Below, piece by piece: positions 12,883 through 26,600 of a DNA stretch of 64,000 bases. Source of the DNA: Bathymodiolus brooksi. Lineage: Eukaryota > Mollusca > Bivalvia > Mytilida > Modiolidae. The position numbers were made by a program, and so were the translations under genes. The stretch spans positions 54,206,646-54,270,645 of the forward strand of contig OY804582.1 in assembly GCA_963680875.1 (NCBI GenBank). The letters run 5' to 3'. Under the pieces are notes generated by a model. The model had not been told where the DNA came from. It saw nothing but the letters and a program-made list of their open reading frames with translations, and did no database searches. Every line of letters starts with the position of its first letter. The first letter of the stretch is position 1.

Positions 12883-15299
12883 AAAATAAATGTGAAGTTA
12901 ATATTTCCATTGAAAATTCAATGAAAAATATATTTTATTTTTTACTTGCGTTTTTCATATCACAGATAACATAGAAATGACAAAAAAATAAAAATTTTAA
13001 AACAAATATAAGTAAAATATTACCTAGCAAGTAAGTATAAAGCAACATATCACAGATATCCAGTAAAGATTTATATATTGAGCATAATTCTATATTTTAA
13101 GTTTGTAAATCAGAGCCTCTTAAAAATGTTATTTTTGCTTGTTGATCTATAATTTCATTCACTAAATATCCATTTTATTTTATATTTAAGTCTAGATTTC
13201 ATGTCTTTGTCTTAAATTCCTGTATTGTTTCAAATCATAAAAAGTATTTCCATATTTTCCTCAAATACAAATTAAACTAACCAAAATTAACCCCAACATG
13301 AAAAAGTTGCAGAAATTTTTGTAAAAATATACTCAATGACTTTAAAACCAGAGTTTGCATAAGAAGTACTTAAAAATATAAATAATATTGAAATTAGATG
13401 ACTTGTCCAAAGTAAGTTTCTACAGCTCTCTCTCAATCTCACTTTCATGAGTAAAATTTGTTCAACATGTATCAAAATTGTTTTAAAGAATACTTGACTA
13501 TATCAGGCTATATCTACACACACAAAAATATCATTTGAAAGAGGAGTCACAATATACAAGTGTATAAACTGACTAGAACTATACAGCCAACTGAACAAGA
13601 TGAGAGATTCACTGAAAAAATAAACACTTTAATTTTGATAACAGACAGCAGATATCTGCACAATTTTCCCTAATTATATATATTTTTTTTAAATTGGTGT
13701 TTGATGAAGAATTAAAACAATGATCTGTACATCACATGACATGCCAACATAATTTTCAGACCTGTACTTAAAGGAATTAACTTAGGTCAAATGTAGACAA
13801 ATTCCTTCTCCTTAGCACTCATCATCATTAGTTTTATTGTTCAATATATAAAAAAAAGTCAGTTATTAATTAAAAAAACAAACTTTCAGTTTAAAGAAAA
13901 AAGAATTCCTGGATCACAAAGACGACAATTCAACTTTGTCTGTCAGATAATACTGATGCACCATTAGTATAAGAATATCTAATATTTTTGTAATTGTTTA
14001 ATTTTATTTTTTTTTAGAAAACATTCATATAATTTGTTTAATAACAACATATTTTCTCATAATATTAGTCATGTAAGTGCAATAAATAAAATTTATAAAT
14101 ATAAACATTATTTCTGTATAAATATAAAATTCTACTGTTTAAGATCCATTTTTAATATATTTTTGTAATGATTAAATATTTCTAATTTATTTCTACTGGT
14201 TCATAGCTTGCCTGGAATGGACTGGAACTTAACATTGTAAGCAATATACAGTCCATACTATAATAATAATAAATTAAAGTGCACAAAGTTACATAAAAAA
14301 TACATTTCAAGACATTTTCTAAACAAGAAAAATAACAATTTCACAAAATTATTACTGATACAATGTATATTTCTAATAAATTTGTCTTGAAGATTTCAAA
14401 GTCTAACTGAAACACTGTAAATACATTTTTACTTTTAGTACTTCCTATAACCTCCCCCTTTTTAAGTTATTTCAATGTAAAACCTTTCACATTCCAATGG
14501 TCTTTAGTCTAAGAAAAGACTTGCATATAACAAAGGTCATCTTTGGTGAAAAATTAAGGCACTGTAATTTCAGTACTGATCTGTTCTTAAAGCTTATTAT
14601 AATCTTTTATTAAATATTTAATCCTGGCAATGTTCTTTGGTATATAATATAATCCTAAAAGAACTTAAAGGGAGAAATAAGGACAACACGTCTATCGAGA
14701 AGTCTGTTACTAAATGGGTTTAACAATAAACAATATTCTTAACATACTAATATTTCATCATTTCAACCTAACATTTGATTAGCCTGTTAAAATTGATGAA
14801 ATTTTTTTTCCGAAAGAGAAAAAATATTGTGCATCAAGAGCATCATGGGATATTAATAATAATATACAGTCTCTTATTTATTCACTTAAAATTACCTATA
14901 TATATATATATCCATATGTTCAATGTAATGATGTTCTAATACTGGTAAAATTTCGCATTGCACTACGTCATTTTTTTTTATGCATTTATAAAATAACTGG
15001 TTTTTTTTCAGTTGGCTAGTAGATAATAAGAATGAGGTATATGTATTTTAAAAAAATATATATATTTATAGCTTTATATACCAAGGAAGACAAAATTCAT
15101 GGGTACCTATTTTCAAGGATGCACATCTACCTATTTACAAACCTGTAAGTAGACACTACTGATTTTCATATAAATGTCATAAATTTATAATAGAGGTTTG
15201 AAATTCCGCACAATCCTACAAGAATACATTTCCATGTAAATAATTGGAAATAGTTTATTAAAACCATGAAATATTTGAATTAAATCTGCCATATGTAAC
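12666..15299. other. AT-rich intergenic region
   Basis: Contains an (AAAT)n microsatellite at about 12836-12892. Otherwise very AT-rich with no supported gene on either strand. Confidence 0.55.
12836..12892. repeat. (AAAT)n microsatellite
   Basis: About twelve consecutive AAAT-type units. Confidence 0.95.
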
Positions 15300-15830
15300 A
15301 ACGGCAACGCAAAGCGTAGCATATCCCCTCGCCTAAAAATTAGACCCTGTGACCTTGACCTTTGACCTTGAAACTCAATAGGGTTCCAGATTTTCTTAAG
15401 GTCTAAGTATGTACCAGGTTTGGTCAAAATCCATTGAAGGATGTTGATTCTAGAGTGTTCACAAAGATGTTACACGGTAAAAAATTTACCCAGTGACCTT
15501 GACCTTTGACCTAGAAAATCAATAGGGTTCCAGACTCTCCTAACGACTAAGTATGCACCAAATTTAGTCAAAATCCATTGAATGATGTTGATTCTAGTGT
15601 TCACAAGGATGTTATGCGATAAAAATTTGACCCGGCGACCTTGACCTTTGACCTTGAAAATCAATAGTGTTCCAGATTCTCTTAAGGACTAAATATGTAC
15701 CAAGTTTGGTCAAAATCCATTGAAGGATGTTGATCCTAGAGTGTTCACAAGGATGTTACGGACGGACGGAAGGAAGGACGGACGGTGGCATTACTATATC
15801 CCTTCGCAACTTCGTTGGCGAGGGGATAAT
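15300..15830. mobile_element. Hairpin-capped tandem-unit element, type 1
   Basis: The left end has hairpin GCAACGC-AAA-GCGTAGC followed by TATCCCCTCGCC. Three ~140-bp units follow, each with TGACCTTTGACCT, then a GACGGACGG tract and a right hairpin (TATCCCTTCGC...GGCGAGGGGATA). No coding capacity. Confidence 0.7.
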
Positions 15831-16407
15831 AACTTATCAGATGCTACCAAAAAGATGGTCAAAAAATAATTTTTTAATTTCATAGACATGAAAGTGTTTT
15901 GTAAAACTCGTATTTAAATTAAACAATTTGACCAAATTCAAATATCAATAAAAATTGGATACCCAACCACTAATAGTAATTTCACAGCAGATAAATGCAT
16001 AGATCATAAATGAACAATAATAATTTCTTACCATTGAATTACAATATCTACATCTAACCATAAGAGAAATAATCTGCTTTTGCTTAGAAAAAAAATTCTT
16101 CACAGGAAAATATTTTGTCAAATTTGGTACGAAAAACCCTGTTGTAAAAAAAAAACAAGTACAAAAAGTTCAATTTATAATATTTAGAAAAAAAAATGAG
16201 GAAACTCAAAACCAGCACTTGGAACATTTAAATCTTATCTAATGATCCCTAAACCTCATTTGAAATATGCATATAAACAAATTTACTGTACAATTTTCAA
16301 ATTGAAATCGTAGGACAAGTAAATAAAGTGTCTTTAGTATAAAGAAATAAAACTAAATGAAGTGATTTTTGTTTTAAATGCATGAAAACATTGTTCTTAT
16401 AGAACAA
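15831..16407. other. Intergenic, nothing identified
   Basis: AT-rich sequence downstream of the TEX26-like gene; no feature recognised. Confidence 0.5.
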
Positions 16408-16583
16408 TTAAACAATTACTGGACCTTCATAGTCTGAAATTCTGTCTAGATGAGAGACCTTTCCTATTGGAGGGAATCGTATCCCCCCACCTTGTGTCGA
16501 ACCTTGAGACAATTTAAACTTTGGTCTAGGTTCACTGTAAAAATTTCCATATTCGTCATCACCCAGATCTTGAGAAGTGAGTT
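16408..16583 (-). CDS. Candidate alternative last exon of the TEX26-like gene
   Basis: A good acceptor (TTTTTTCAG) precedes an open frame of about 57 codons ending D-Y-E-G-P-V-I-V and TAA. It needs an upstream exon ending in phase 1, and exon 7 (GAAG/GT) does so. Splicing exon 7 to this segment would therefore keep the frame and replace the exon 8 tail with an acidic then Gly/Pro-rich one. I do not recognise the sequence. It could instead be the last exon of an unseen gene or a chance frame. No clear AATAAA follows within 100 nt. Confidence 0.42.
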
Positions 16584-17241
16584 CTGAAAAAAGTTCATAG
16601 CAAAGTTCTCTGTAATTATTTCTCAAACAGTTTTATAATATTTTATTTTAGTACTAAAATAGATTAATAATTTTACGTGTTACTTCTACATTTTCTTAGG
16701 CAAAACTGAAACATTATATCTGAGATCTTTGCAAAGAAAAAAATATGAGCTGTTCATAACAAATCATTAAACAAAACAAGAAAAGATTAAAGAACATAAA
16801 AGTAATTACCACAGAGATTCCTATAGACACATTTTTTTTTTTTTTTTTCATATTTAAAACCCTGTGTTTAATATTAACAATTATCTTGTTAAAATATTTG
16901 TACCTATTTTTTTCTTACCACTGTATTGTGATAAACGTATGTAAATGTAATTTATTGTGTAATAATTGTGTGCAAAGTATTAGGTTAAAAAAAAGATTGT
17001 GAAAAGTGAAACACAACAATTAATAAATTTTAAAATACATAACAGAAAATAAATCTAGAATGTTCATAACAAAAAAAAAAAAGTATATAACAAAAATTTG
17101 CATAAAAAAACCAGCAGTGTCTAGACTACTCTTGTGTCTTTGTTTACTTTCCCAAAATAAATTCTAATTTTCAAATTCACACAGTATAGCTGGACTCTAC
17201 TTCAACAGACAATAAAAGCAAAAAATATGACTAGAAAGTCC

Positions 17242-17247
17242 TTTATT
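17242..17247 (-). terminator. Poly(A) signal AATAAA, TEX26-like gene
   Basis: Minus-strand AATAAA immediately after the TAA of exon 8, implying a 3'UTR of only tens of bases if it is used. Confidence 0.45.
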
Positions 17248-17249
17248 AA

Positions 17250-17614
17250 TTAAGACAAAAATGCTGGAGGACTGTATGGTACTGACATAGGTGTTTGTGG
17301 CATTGGAACCTGCATTGGAAACTTTACTTGTAGTGGACGTGGGCCAACTTGATTAAACTCTGGCGTGCATACAAGTCGTGACCATGGTTTTCTCACTGGA
17401 GTTGGTGTTCTAGCCGGGCTGCTTCTATATGAGACCTTATGTGAAATGTTTATCGGAGCACTATTGTAATCTGATATTGGTGTGCTTGGTGGACGATTAG
17501 ATCGGTTTAACATTCGAGAAGAAGGTGGACGGTATGGAGGGGGTGTCGGGACGTGCATAGGTTTGCATGCTGGGTCCTCTCCTGATTCTAGTACACGTTT
17601 TATAGTGTCTCTAT
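17250..17614 (-). CDS. TEX26-like exon 8 (terminal, residues 325-445)
   Basis: The acceptor is TTATTGCAG. It encodes [12 protein letters not shown], then a Pro/Ser/Arg-rich tail ending P-P-A-F-L-S and TAA. AATAAA (plus strand 17242-17247) lies 2-3 nt beyond the stop. Confidence 0.85.
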
Positions 17615-20600
17615 CTGCAATAAAACAAAAAACAAACCAATGTTGTAAAATCCACACAAGAAAGTTATGATGGTAACACAGCAATGTGGTAATAAAGTCA
17701 TGCAAACTTCATCTAGCATAAGTTTATTTGAAGTAGACGCATCACTTGATATTTCAAAACTTGTTTAAATACCCAATAATTCATCTTAATATCAAACAAT
17801 TACACCAAAATGAGTCTTAAATTGCTATAAATTTGGAGGTATTGTTAAAAATAGAATTACATTTTTTAACCCACACTTTCTGTTTGTCTCAAAGATTTTA
17901 TTTTTCGTAAAGCACAATATAAATAAATATACATGTGTTTTCAGCACATAAAATTAAACAAATCTTGCTCTCATCAATTAGTAAATAAGACATGAAGGTT
18001 TGTTTTAAATAGTAGTGAATTTGGAAGTTACTTTTTGTTGTATTTAAAAAAAAAAGTTTTTACACAAATTTTTATCCAATATGGATAGTCTCCCTTTGCC
18101 CATGAAACTTTGCATGACCTTATATTAACAACCATTAAACAGTCATTTTGTTTGTAGCATTTGAAAAATTAAACAAATGATTTTTTATTGCATGCAGTGT
18201 ATGTATGATAATTTGGTTGATAAGACAAAATAATCATTTGATTCTCTCCCCCTCCCCTTTTACACTGGTCTCCTATTCAAACAATGTCGCAGATATCATT
18301 TTTTTCATATTTGGGAATTCTCATCAAATACATCAGATATTTTCCTATGAAAAGTGGATGAGAATCTAAACCAAACAATTTTTTTTAGAGACGTTAGATG
18401 TTTCCAATAGAACAGCTATGTCTTCAACTCCAGAATCAACTCATAATAACATTAAAAATTGTTTTACCAATTCTCTGACTTCTTAATGTATTTGGTACAA
18501 ATTGATCTCTACAGCTTGGTTAAGCAACTTGATATCATGGAAAAGTTTAAAGGCTTAGCAGTTTGTACAATTCAAAGTTATCAACCTAATTAAAATTACA
18601 TCTCCTCACTTCCTGCTCCTTTTTCTTTATCAACAAAAAAGGTGGAATTTTTAAAGTAGATTGTTAGAGTTGTATACAGTAGTACTACAGTACAGTCAGA
18701 GACATAGCGTGATAAATCACTGTGATAGACGTATCACTCATCTTGGTGATTTGGATATATCTTTTGTTCTATTAAATATATCTTCAAAATTTCTTTTACA
18801 TTTAGAGTGTTACTTACTATCACCCAAAAGGTATATCAAAATAAGTAGGGTTAGGTTTATGATGTTTAACACCACTTTCAACAATATTTCAGTTTTATTC
18901 AAATTAAGTAAATAGATTACACAGACCAAAAGACACCACTTTCAACAATATTTCAGTTTTATTCAAATTAAGTAAATAGATTACACAGACCAAAAGATAT
19001 ACCAGTACCACTCATAAGAGTGATACATCTATCACAGTGATTCATTACGCTATGTCTATGACTGTACTGTAGCTATAATTTTATTTCAGATATATTTTTA
19101 TATCAAAAAGGAAAACAAACTGTTTAATAGTTGTATGTAAATCAGTCTGCTAAATTAAAAGTTATAAGAAAAGGACAGGACACTCTTTTCTTCAATTTTT
19201 TTATTTTTTTATTTTATATTTGGGATTAGATATTATGAAAACATACAACAAAATCTTTGAAATAAGACAGATTGAAAATGCAAGGTTACAAATGTTACAC
19301 AAATCAAACAAATATACAATTCATGCAAAAAACTGTACCCTTTTTTAACACTACAAATTTCATTAATTTTTTCATCACAGTTTTTATTATTGCAATAGAA
19401 AATTTTAAATCATGTAAATATATATATATTCAATCTCCTTTTTTCCCCCTTTTTTTTATAAAAACATTTTGTTTAAATAAATTGAAAACACTATTTCTAC
19501 ATGAGACGAATTTATAGTGTATTAAAATTAAATTTTTATTGTACAAGATAAAATAATTGACCTCTGTTGGTCAAGGTCATTCCAAAAATATCTTGTCACA
19601 AACAATGCATGAGTCAAATTTCAAAACTTTACACAAAATATACACAAATTAGAATTAATCTTGTAATATAAAAAATTCTCCATCAGTAGTTTTTAAATGA
19701 AAGACTGGAAACATTGAATCCAAATCAGATTGATTGATTGATTGGTGTTTAACACCAACCTTAGCAAGAATCCAAATAAGGATAAAATGTTCTTAAAAAA
19801 GTAGATAGTATGAACGATGCACAAGTCCATGTGCTATTGTTGTTAAGAAGGGGAAATATTGTTTTATGTTAACCACAGGTTGGTTCCCCACTAAAGGTAG
19901 ACGGTTCATTAACCCTCACCCGTCCCCCATCTGTTTTCTTAAGAACATCATTTTTGGTATAATTAAGGGGAGACAACCAATTCTGATTACCTCAGAACTT
20001 GATCTGCATTTTATCCATCAATAGTTAGTTAAAAATTTCAAGTAAATGTAAAATATCAAACTTGAATTAATGCTTTCCAAACCAAGAAAAACATCATTTT
20101 GCCCATAATTAAGAGGCATAAATAGGAAATGACAAATGTCAGAAATCTCAAATTGAACAAGACCTGTATTTTCTCCATCTAAAGCTAGTTTTAAAATACA
20201 GTCAACTGGAAAACTAAAACTTGGGATAATATTCGGAAACCAAAAGTTGAACTGCCCTGCTTGTACATCCAGCCTTCATCAAACCAATGACAAAGCTTGT
20301 AAATCTAAAACAATACTCATTAAAATTGCTCTTAGCAAATGTCTGTTACACTGGTTTTATCACTTTTACTGAATTCTAATAAAAAAAAATTCTTCCATAA
20401 AAATTTGTTGAAGTGGTATGGTACATCATTTTAAGTGAATTATTGCCATCATCATAATTTTTTATTCAATTTTAATTCACTAAATGTGTATTGCTGACAT
20501 ATTAAACAATAACACTGAGACAACAGCTATTGATAATGAAATTAAAGTATTTCTTGTTCCAAACTTTCATTATGGGTTACAGAGTTATCTGCTCCTTTTT

Positions 20601-23600
20601 TGAGTGATCTTTTCCTTCTTTTTTTTTTAATTCAAATGAGTAAATTCAGAAAAATAAATTGTGACATTATGTGTGCACATGTGAAACAAACAGAATGGAT
20701 TGTTATTAAAGTTATTTGCACTTTACTTACCAAACCCAAAGAAAGTAGTATAAAATAAGCAAAGAAACAATTGGTGTAATAGATACCTTCTGGGGCTGCT
20801 TTTTCATAGTATTTTTTCAGAGCTTCTGCTCCAAGTTGACGATCAATGTCTTTGATTTGTTGTACAACATTATTACAATTATCATTGTAATGTCTATCAT
20901 ATGTAGTTCTCTGTTTTATGTGATTATATCTGCTTGATGCATTCGGTACTGAAAATAATAAAATTAGAGTATTGTCACACAAGTATTGTGAGTTCGAATC
21001 CTGTTCATGGTGAGGTGTACTCAATACAACATTATGTGATAAAGTTTTGTCAGTGACTTGCGACAGGTTGGTGGTTTTCTCCGGTTTCCTCCACCAAAAC
21101 TGACCGCTACGATATAACTGAAATATTGTTGAAAGTGGTGTTAAACACCATAAACCAAACCTATTTTCTATGAAGATCTAGTTGATGACATCACTGCCGA
21201 CACATTTGTGATGTTGTAAATATATTGTCATCAGTTGATTTGTTATTAACCAACAAAGTCATATAATATATGAGTAGCCTATGCTAGAAAGAAATAAAAA
21301 CTATAGAATCACTTACAACAATTTAAAAAAAAAAAGAAAATGTGGTATCTGGTTCTTCAAAAAATGATTTCTTTTTCAACTTATTTGAAACATTCACACA
21401 AAAGCATTGCCTGTACTTACTTGTACCATTTACTGCTATACTTTTCTTTTTATTACTGGCATATCTAGATATAGGCAGTTTGAGCTCTTCTTGTTGTGTG
21501 GGTATTTGAAAATTATTACGTGTCACAGTGTCCAGCGTGTATGGTATATCAGCCTTCCAATCAGGAGGTAAAGAATAGGCACTTTTTACTTGAAAACCTG
21601 AAAATAGTTAAAATTTATTCAGCTACGGTGATTTATTTCCAATTGATTAAAGTGGCTGTTGTGGTCGTATGGTAGTTGGATTTACAACTACACGTGCAAT
21701 CAATGCCTATCATCACTAAAGTTGTGAGTTCGAACTCCATTCATGGCAAGATGCACTCGATACAACATTATGTGATAAAGTTTGTCAATGACTAGTGGAG
21801 CTCTGGTTTCCTCCACCAATAAACCACCACGATATAACTGAAATATTGTTGAAAGTGGCATTAAACATCATAACCCTAACCCTCCAATTGATTATGCATT
21901 TAATGTACTAACAAGTTGATTTTATATTTTCTTCTCAGAGATTCAGCTCCTTCAACGTCAACTCTTATACTTTGTCCAGTGGTGATGGTATAGAGGGTAT
22001 CAAATCAATACCAATATTCTGCATCCCAGGTAAACATCATTACTAACATTGAGTTCAAATCCTGTTCAAGCGAGGTGTACTTGATACAACAATACATTAT
22101 GAGATAAAGTTTGTCAGTGACTTGCGACAGGTCAGTGTTATCTCCGGGTACTCTGGTTTCCTCCACCAATAAAACTTATTGCTGAAAGTGGCGTATAACA
22201 CCATAACATCCCTCCCCCCCATCCCCCAAAATGAAGGCAGTCATGTGAGTGTACTTACGTCCTATGGCTGGAATGCCACGATTTGTGTACTTGTGTGTTA
22301 TTTCTAGAATGACATATTCATTTGTGTACTTTTACAGTTCTGAAAAGATGTTCATGAATTGTGTAATTGTATGAAGTTTCTGGTATAACACTGTAATTCG
22401 GCAATTACAGGAATGACACCGACTCATAACTAGTGTATGTATTAACTTGTAAGACAAAATGCATTTACGCTGTTCAACTTCAATCAATCTTGGGTACCTT
22501 TAGAATTACATGTCATATTATAAACTTGATAATATACCAGGGCAGTCATGGTCGTGATCGTATGGTAGTGCCTGTGCAATCAGCAACTATCACCACTAAC
22601 GTTGTGAGTTCGAATACCGCTCAGGCGAGGTTTACTCAATACAATATTATGCTATAAAGTTTGTCAGTGACTTGTGGCAAGTCTGTGGTTTTCTCCGGTT
22701 TCCTCCACCAATAAAACTGACCACCACAATATAACTGAAATATAGTTGAAAGTGGCATTAAACACTCTAAACTTTGATAATATACCTTGTGGAATTCCTA
22801 GGTAATCTGTTTGATATGTAGATTGACATAGTCGTTTGTGTACTTGGTTCATCATGTCATCAGTTAACTCAGCTGACCATGGAACAGGTGCTTCCTCACA
22901 TTTAGATTTAGCTGGATACCGCCACACCATAAAGGACTGAAACAACAAGATGAACTGTGAGCTAATGCTCACTTATGATACCCCCGCTCTTCAGCAAACA
23001 GGAAGTAGGAATCTGATGGGTCCAAAAACGCTTCCCACGATATGGGGTACCTATATGAAGCTTGTGACCAAATATCAGATTTCTGCCATCAATAGTTGCT
23101 GAGAAAAATGCGACTAGAAATGGGCATATACAAAATGTATGTTCAATGTGTATAAAAATCAACAAAGTCGGCAAACAGGAAGTAGGAATCTGATGGGTCC
23201 AAAAACGCTTCCCACGATATGGGGTACCTATATGAAGCTTGTGACCAAATATCAGATTTCTGCCATCAATAGATGCTGAGAAAAATGTGCATATATGTTT
23301 AATGTGTATAAAAACCAACTAAGTCGGCAAACAGGAAGTAGGAATCCGACGGGTCCAAAAACGCTACCCACAATATCGTATACCTATATGACACTTGTGA
23401 CCAAATATCAGATTTCTGCCATCAACAGTTACTGAGAAAAATGTGACGAAAAATATCTTGGACGGACGGACAGAGGTAAAACAGTATACCCTCTCCCCCT
23501 TCGGGGAGCAGGGGTATAATAAAACAGTATACCCCCCTCCCCCTTTGGGGAGCGGTGGTATAATTAATTTTTTAAACAAACAATAAACTATGTCTGTAAT

Positions 23601-26600
23601 TTTTATTTATTATCAAGTAAGTGTATGTGGATGACTGAATGGGGTGTTTATCAATTGATTAAACATGCTAAGAATAGGAGAAATCTATATACTTAAAACT
23701 GGATGCAGTGATTCAAATGATTTCCTTTCAATCCTTTGGGATATACATTTTTGTAAATGCTAAAAATTACACTCCAGTGAGTTGCCAATGATGAAATACT
23801 TCAATTTACTTGGATAATTAATGCCAACTTAATGATAAAGTTTTGATACAACAGAATTCTGATGACATACCTCAGTTGGATGTGGTTTATTGTTTCTCAT
23901 TCCTGTGGCTGAACCACTCCTAATGGGAGAGGTAGGTCTGTATGGTTTCTCTTTATATGCCTCATCATATATAGTACCTCCAGTCTGAAGACTCTTACTA
24001 AATCCATGTGAGGTCATCGGTCTACAAAACATCAGTACATGTACGGTGTTTAAATAATACATATCATAGGAATTAAAGAAATATTATATGTTTTCAGATT
24101 GCTTGAGATAAGTAGTCATTAATATAAAGATGTGCCAGATTTTATACATTTTGTACTTCAAGATTGAGTTGTCACTTAAAAATGATATGACTTTGAATTA
24201 CAAAGAACATTATTTTGAACCAGAATGTATTTAGAGTTAACTCCCTTGTATGGTAACAAATCACTCTTTTCTAAATGATACAGTAAGGCTTCTAGAAAGG
24301 TTGTAAGTTGACTTGAAACAATATCTATTAGATTTCTGTACCTAGTAGCTCCTGTAAAAGATGGTTCTTTCTGTGGATAATCTCTTGTATAGGATGTTAC
24401 ATAGGGATTCGAATGATATCCTGAAAAAGGAAAATATATAAATACAAACATGTATTTATATTACATCAAACACATAAAACTGATTAAGGAAAACAAAATA
24501 TGTCCTTAGCTAACAGATATGGCTAAAATATGATAGATTTAATCATGCTTACTACAATGACATTGAAGTATTTACAGATCCTAAATAATGTAATTATTAA
24601 TAAAACTAAGGTTCTCCTCCCTCAGGTGACCTTAGCCGGTTTTGGCTACCCTTTGGTTTTATTAATATTGCTCCCAAAACATTAAATTATTTGGCTTTCC
24701 AATCTTTCGATTTTGAACGTACCTGACAATGGTTATTCCAGAAACGTGCCGTACACACTAATTTTGATATCTATGTTTTATTACTGTTTTACTTACAACA
24801 AACCATTTCAATATATTTTTAAGGTTTGCATAAAATTGGACCAGTAAATTCTGAGTAGGGCTGAAAATAAATGATAATGCCAGATGGTACATGATTACCT
24901 AAGCTTACATGTGGCATTGTTAAATAACAGTTTAGAGTAAATAGATAATACTGTTAATACACATTGGGTTGAATGACTTTCAGATCATATATTGTACTAC
25001 AGGGGTCGTCATCATATGGTAGCCAGATTTACAACTACCTATGCAAACAGTGCCTATCACCACTAACATTGTGAGTTCGAATACTTCTCATGGCGAGGTG
25101 TACTCGATACAACATAATGTGATAAAGTTTGTCTGCGACTTGCGGCAGGTCAGTGTTTTCTGCGGTTTCCTCTACCTATAAAACTGACCCCCATGTCAAA
25201 GCTGAAATATTGTTGAAAGTGATGTTAAACACCATAACCCTATATTGTTACGTACCACATCACTTAACTTTCATTTTCATTCTTTTTTATATAAATTAAA
25301 TGTTGACTCATTTTTTTACTAACAGATACTTTTTCTTCATCAAAACATTTCCTTTGTCAATTTAAAAAAAAGGAATTTGAACCTATTAAATCTATCTCTT
25401 ACTTTTGATTGTCCATAATCAACATTTATCTTGTTATGAAGAAAGAACCAATTAAAAACTTCATTACAAGAAGACATTTTTATTTGATTTATATCTATAC
25501 GGTACAATCTTGTCCTTTCTTCTACCCTTAATGAATGCTTTAATGCTCCATTGTTAAAAGATATTAAAATCCAGAATGTCAACAAAATTAATCTTTATAT
25601 TACAAAAATGTATTCATCCCTTTAATAAAATATTTACTAAGTAAACAACTGGTAGTGTTTGTTATCAGACCTAATTCTTTAAATATTGTTCCACTTTTTC
25701 CAACTACAAGTATATTGGTACATGAATAATATTTTCCTATTTTTCATTCACGTTGACAATGATTACATTACATTTGTATATGTAAGCTTACTCTTGTTGA
25801 TTGCAACAAAATGAACAGCTTTATTTGTTGCTGGTGTTGGTTGGTGTTATGGTGTTTAACACCCCTTTCAACAATATTTGGGCGGGGCATGTACCTTGTA
25901 AGCGCAACTCCTCCTAAACGTCTTATTGGATTTTTATGAAACTTTACACATTTGCAGTACACTACCTGCAGATGTGCATGAAGGAATATGGTTGCTGTCC
26001 AAAATTTAAAAGGCAAGATAATTCAACTTATACTTTCACGAAAAGGGGGGGGGGGGGGGGGGGGGGGGCATGTACCTTGTAAGCGCAACTCCTCCTAAAC
26101 GACTTATTGGATTTTTATGAAACTTTACACATTTGTAGTACACTACCTGCAGATGTGCATGAAGGAATATGGTTGCTGTCCAAAATTTAAAAGGCGAGAT
26201 AATTCAACTTATACTTTCACGAAAAGGGGGCATGTACCTTGTAAGCGCAACTCCTACTAAACTGCTTTTTGATTTGTTATGAAACTTTACACAGTTGTAG
26301 TACACAACCTGCAGATGTACATGAAGGAATACCGTTGCTGTCTAAAATTTAGAAGGGGAGATAAATCAACTTATACTTTCACGAAAAGGGGGGTCGTGTA
26401 CCTTGTAAGCGCAACTCCTCCTAATCGGCTTATTGGATTTTTGTGAAACTTTACACAGTTGTAGTACACTACCTGCAGATATGCATGAAGAAATATGGTC
26501 GCTGTCCAAAATTTTGAAGGGGAGATAATTCAACTTGTACTTTCACGAAAAGAAGGAGGGCATGTACCTTGTAAGCACAACTCCTAAACAGCTTATTGGA

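Larger units (their letters stand above)
17615..20786 (-). other. Intron 7 of the TEX26-like gene
   Basis: AT-rich. Holds a mariner-type MITE (18688-19069) with nested SINE pieces and a short SINE tail fragment near 19727-19765. No other gene seen. Confidence 0.7.
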
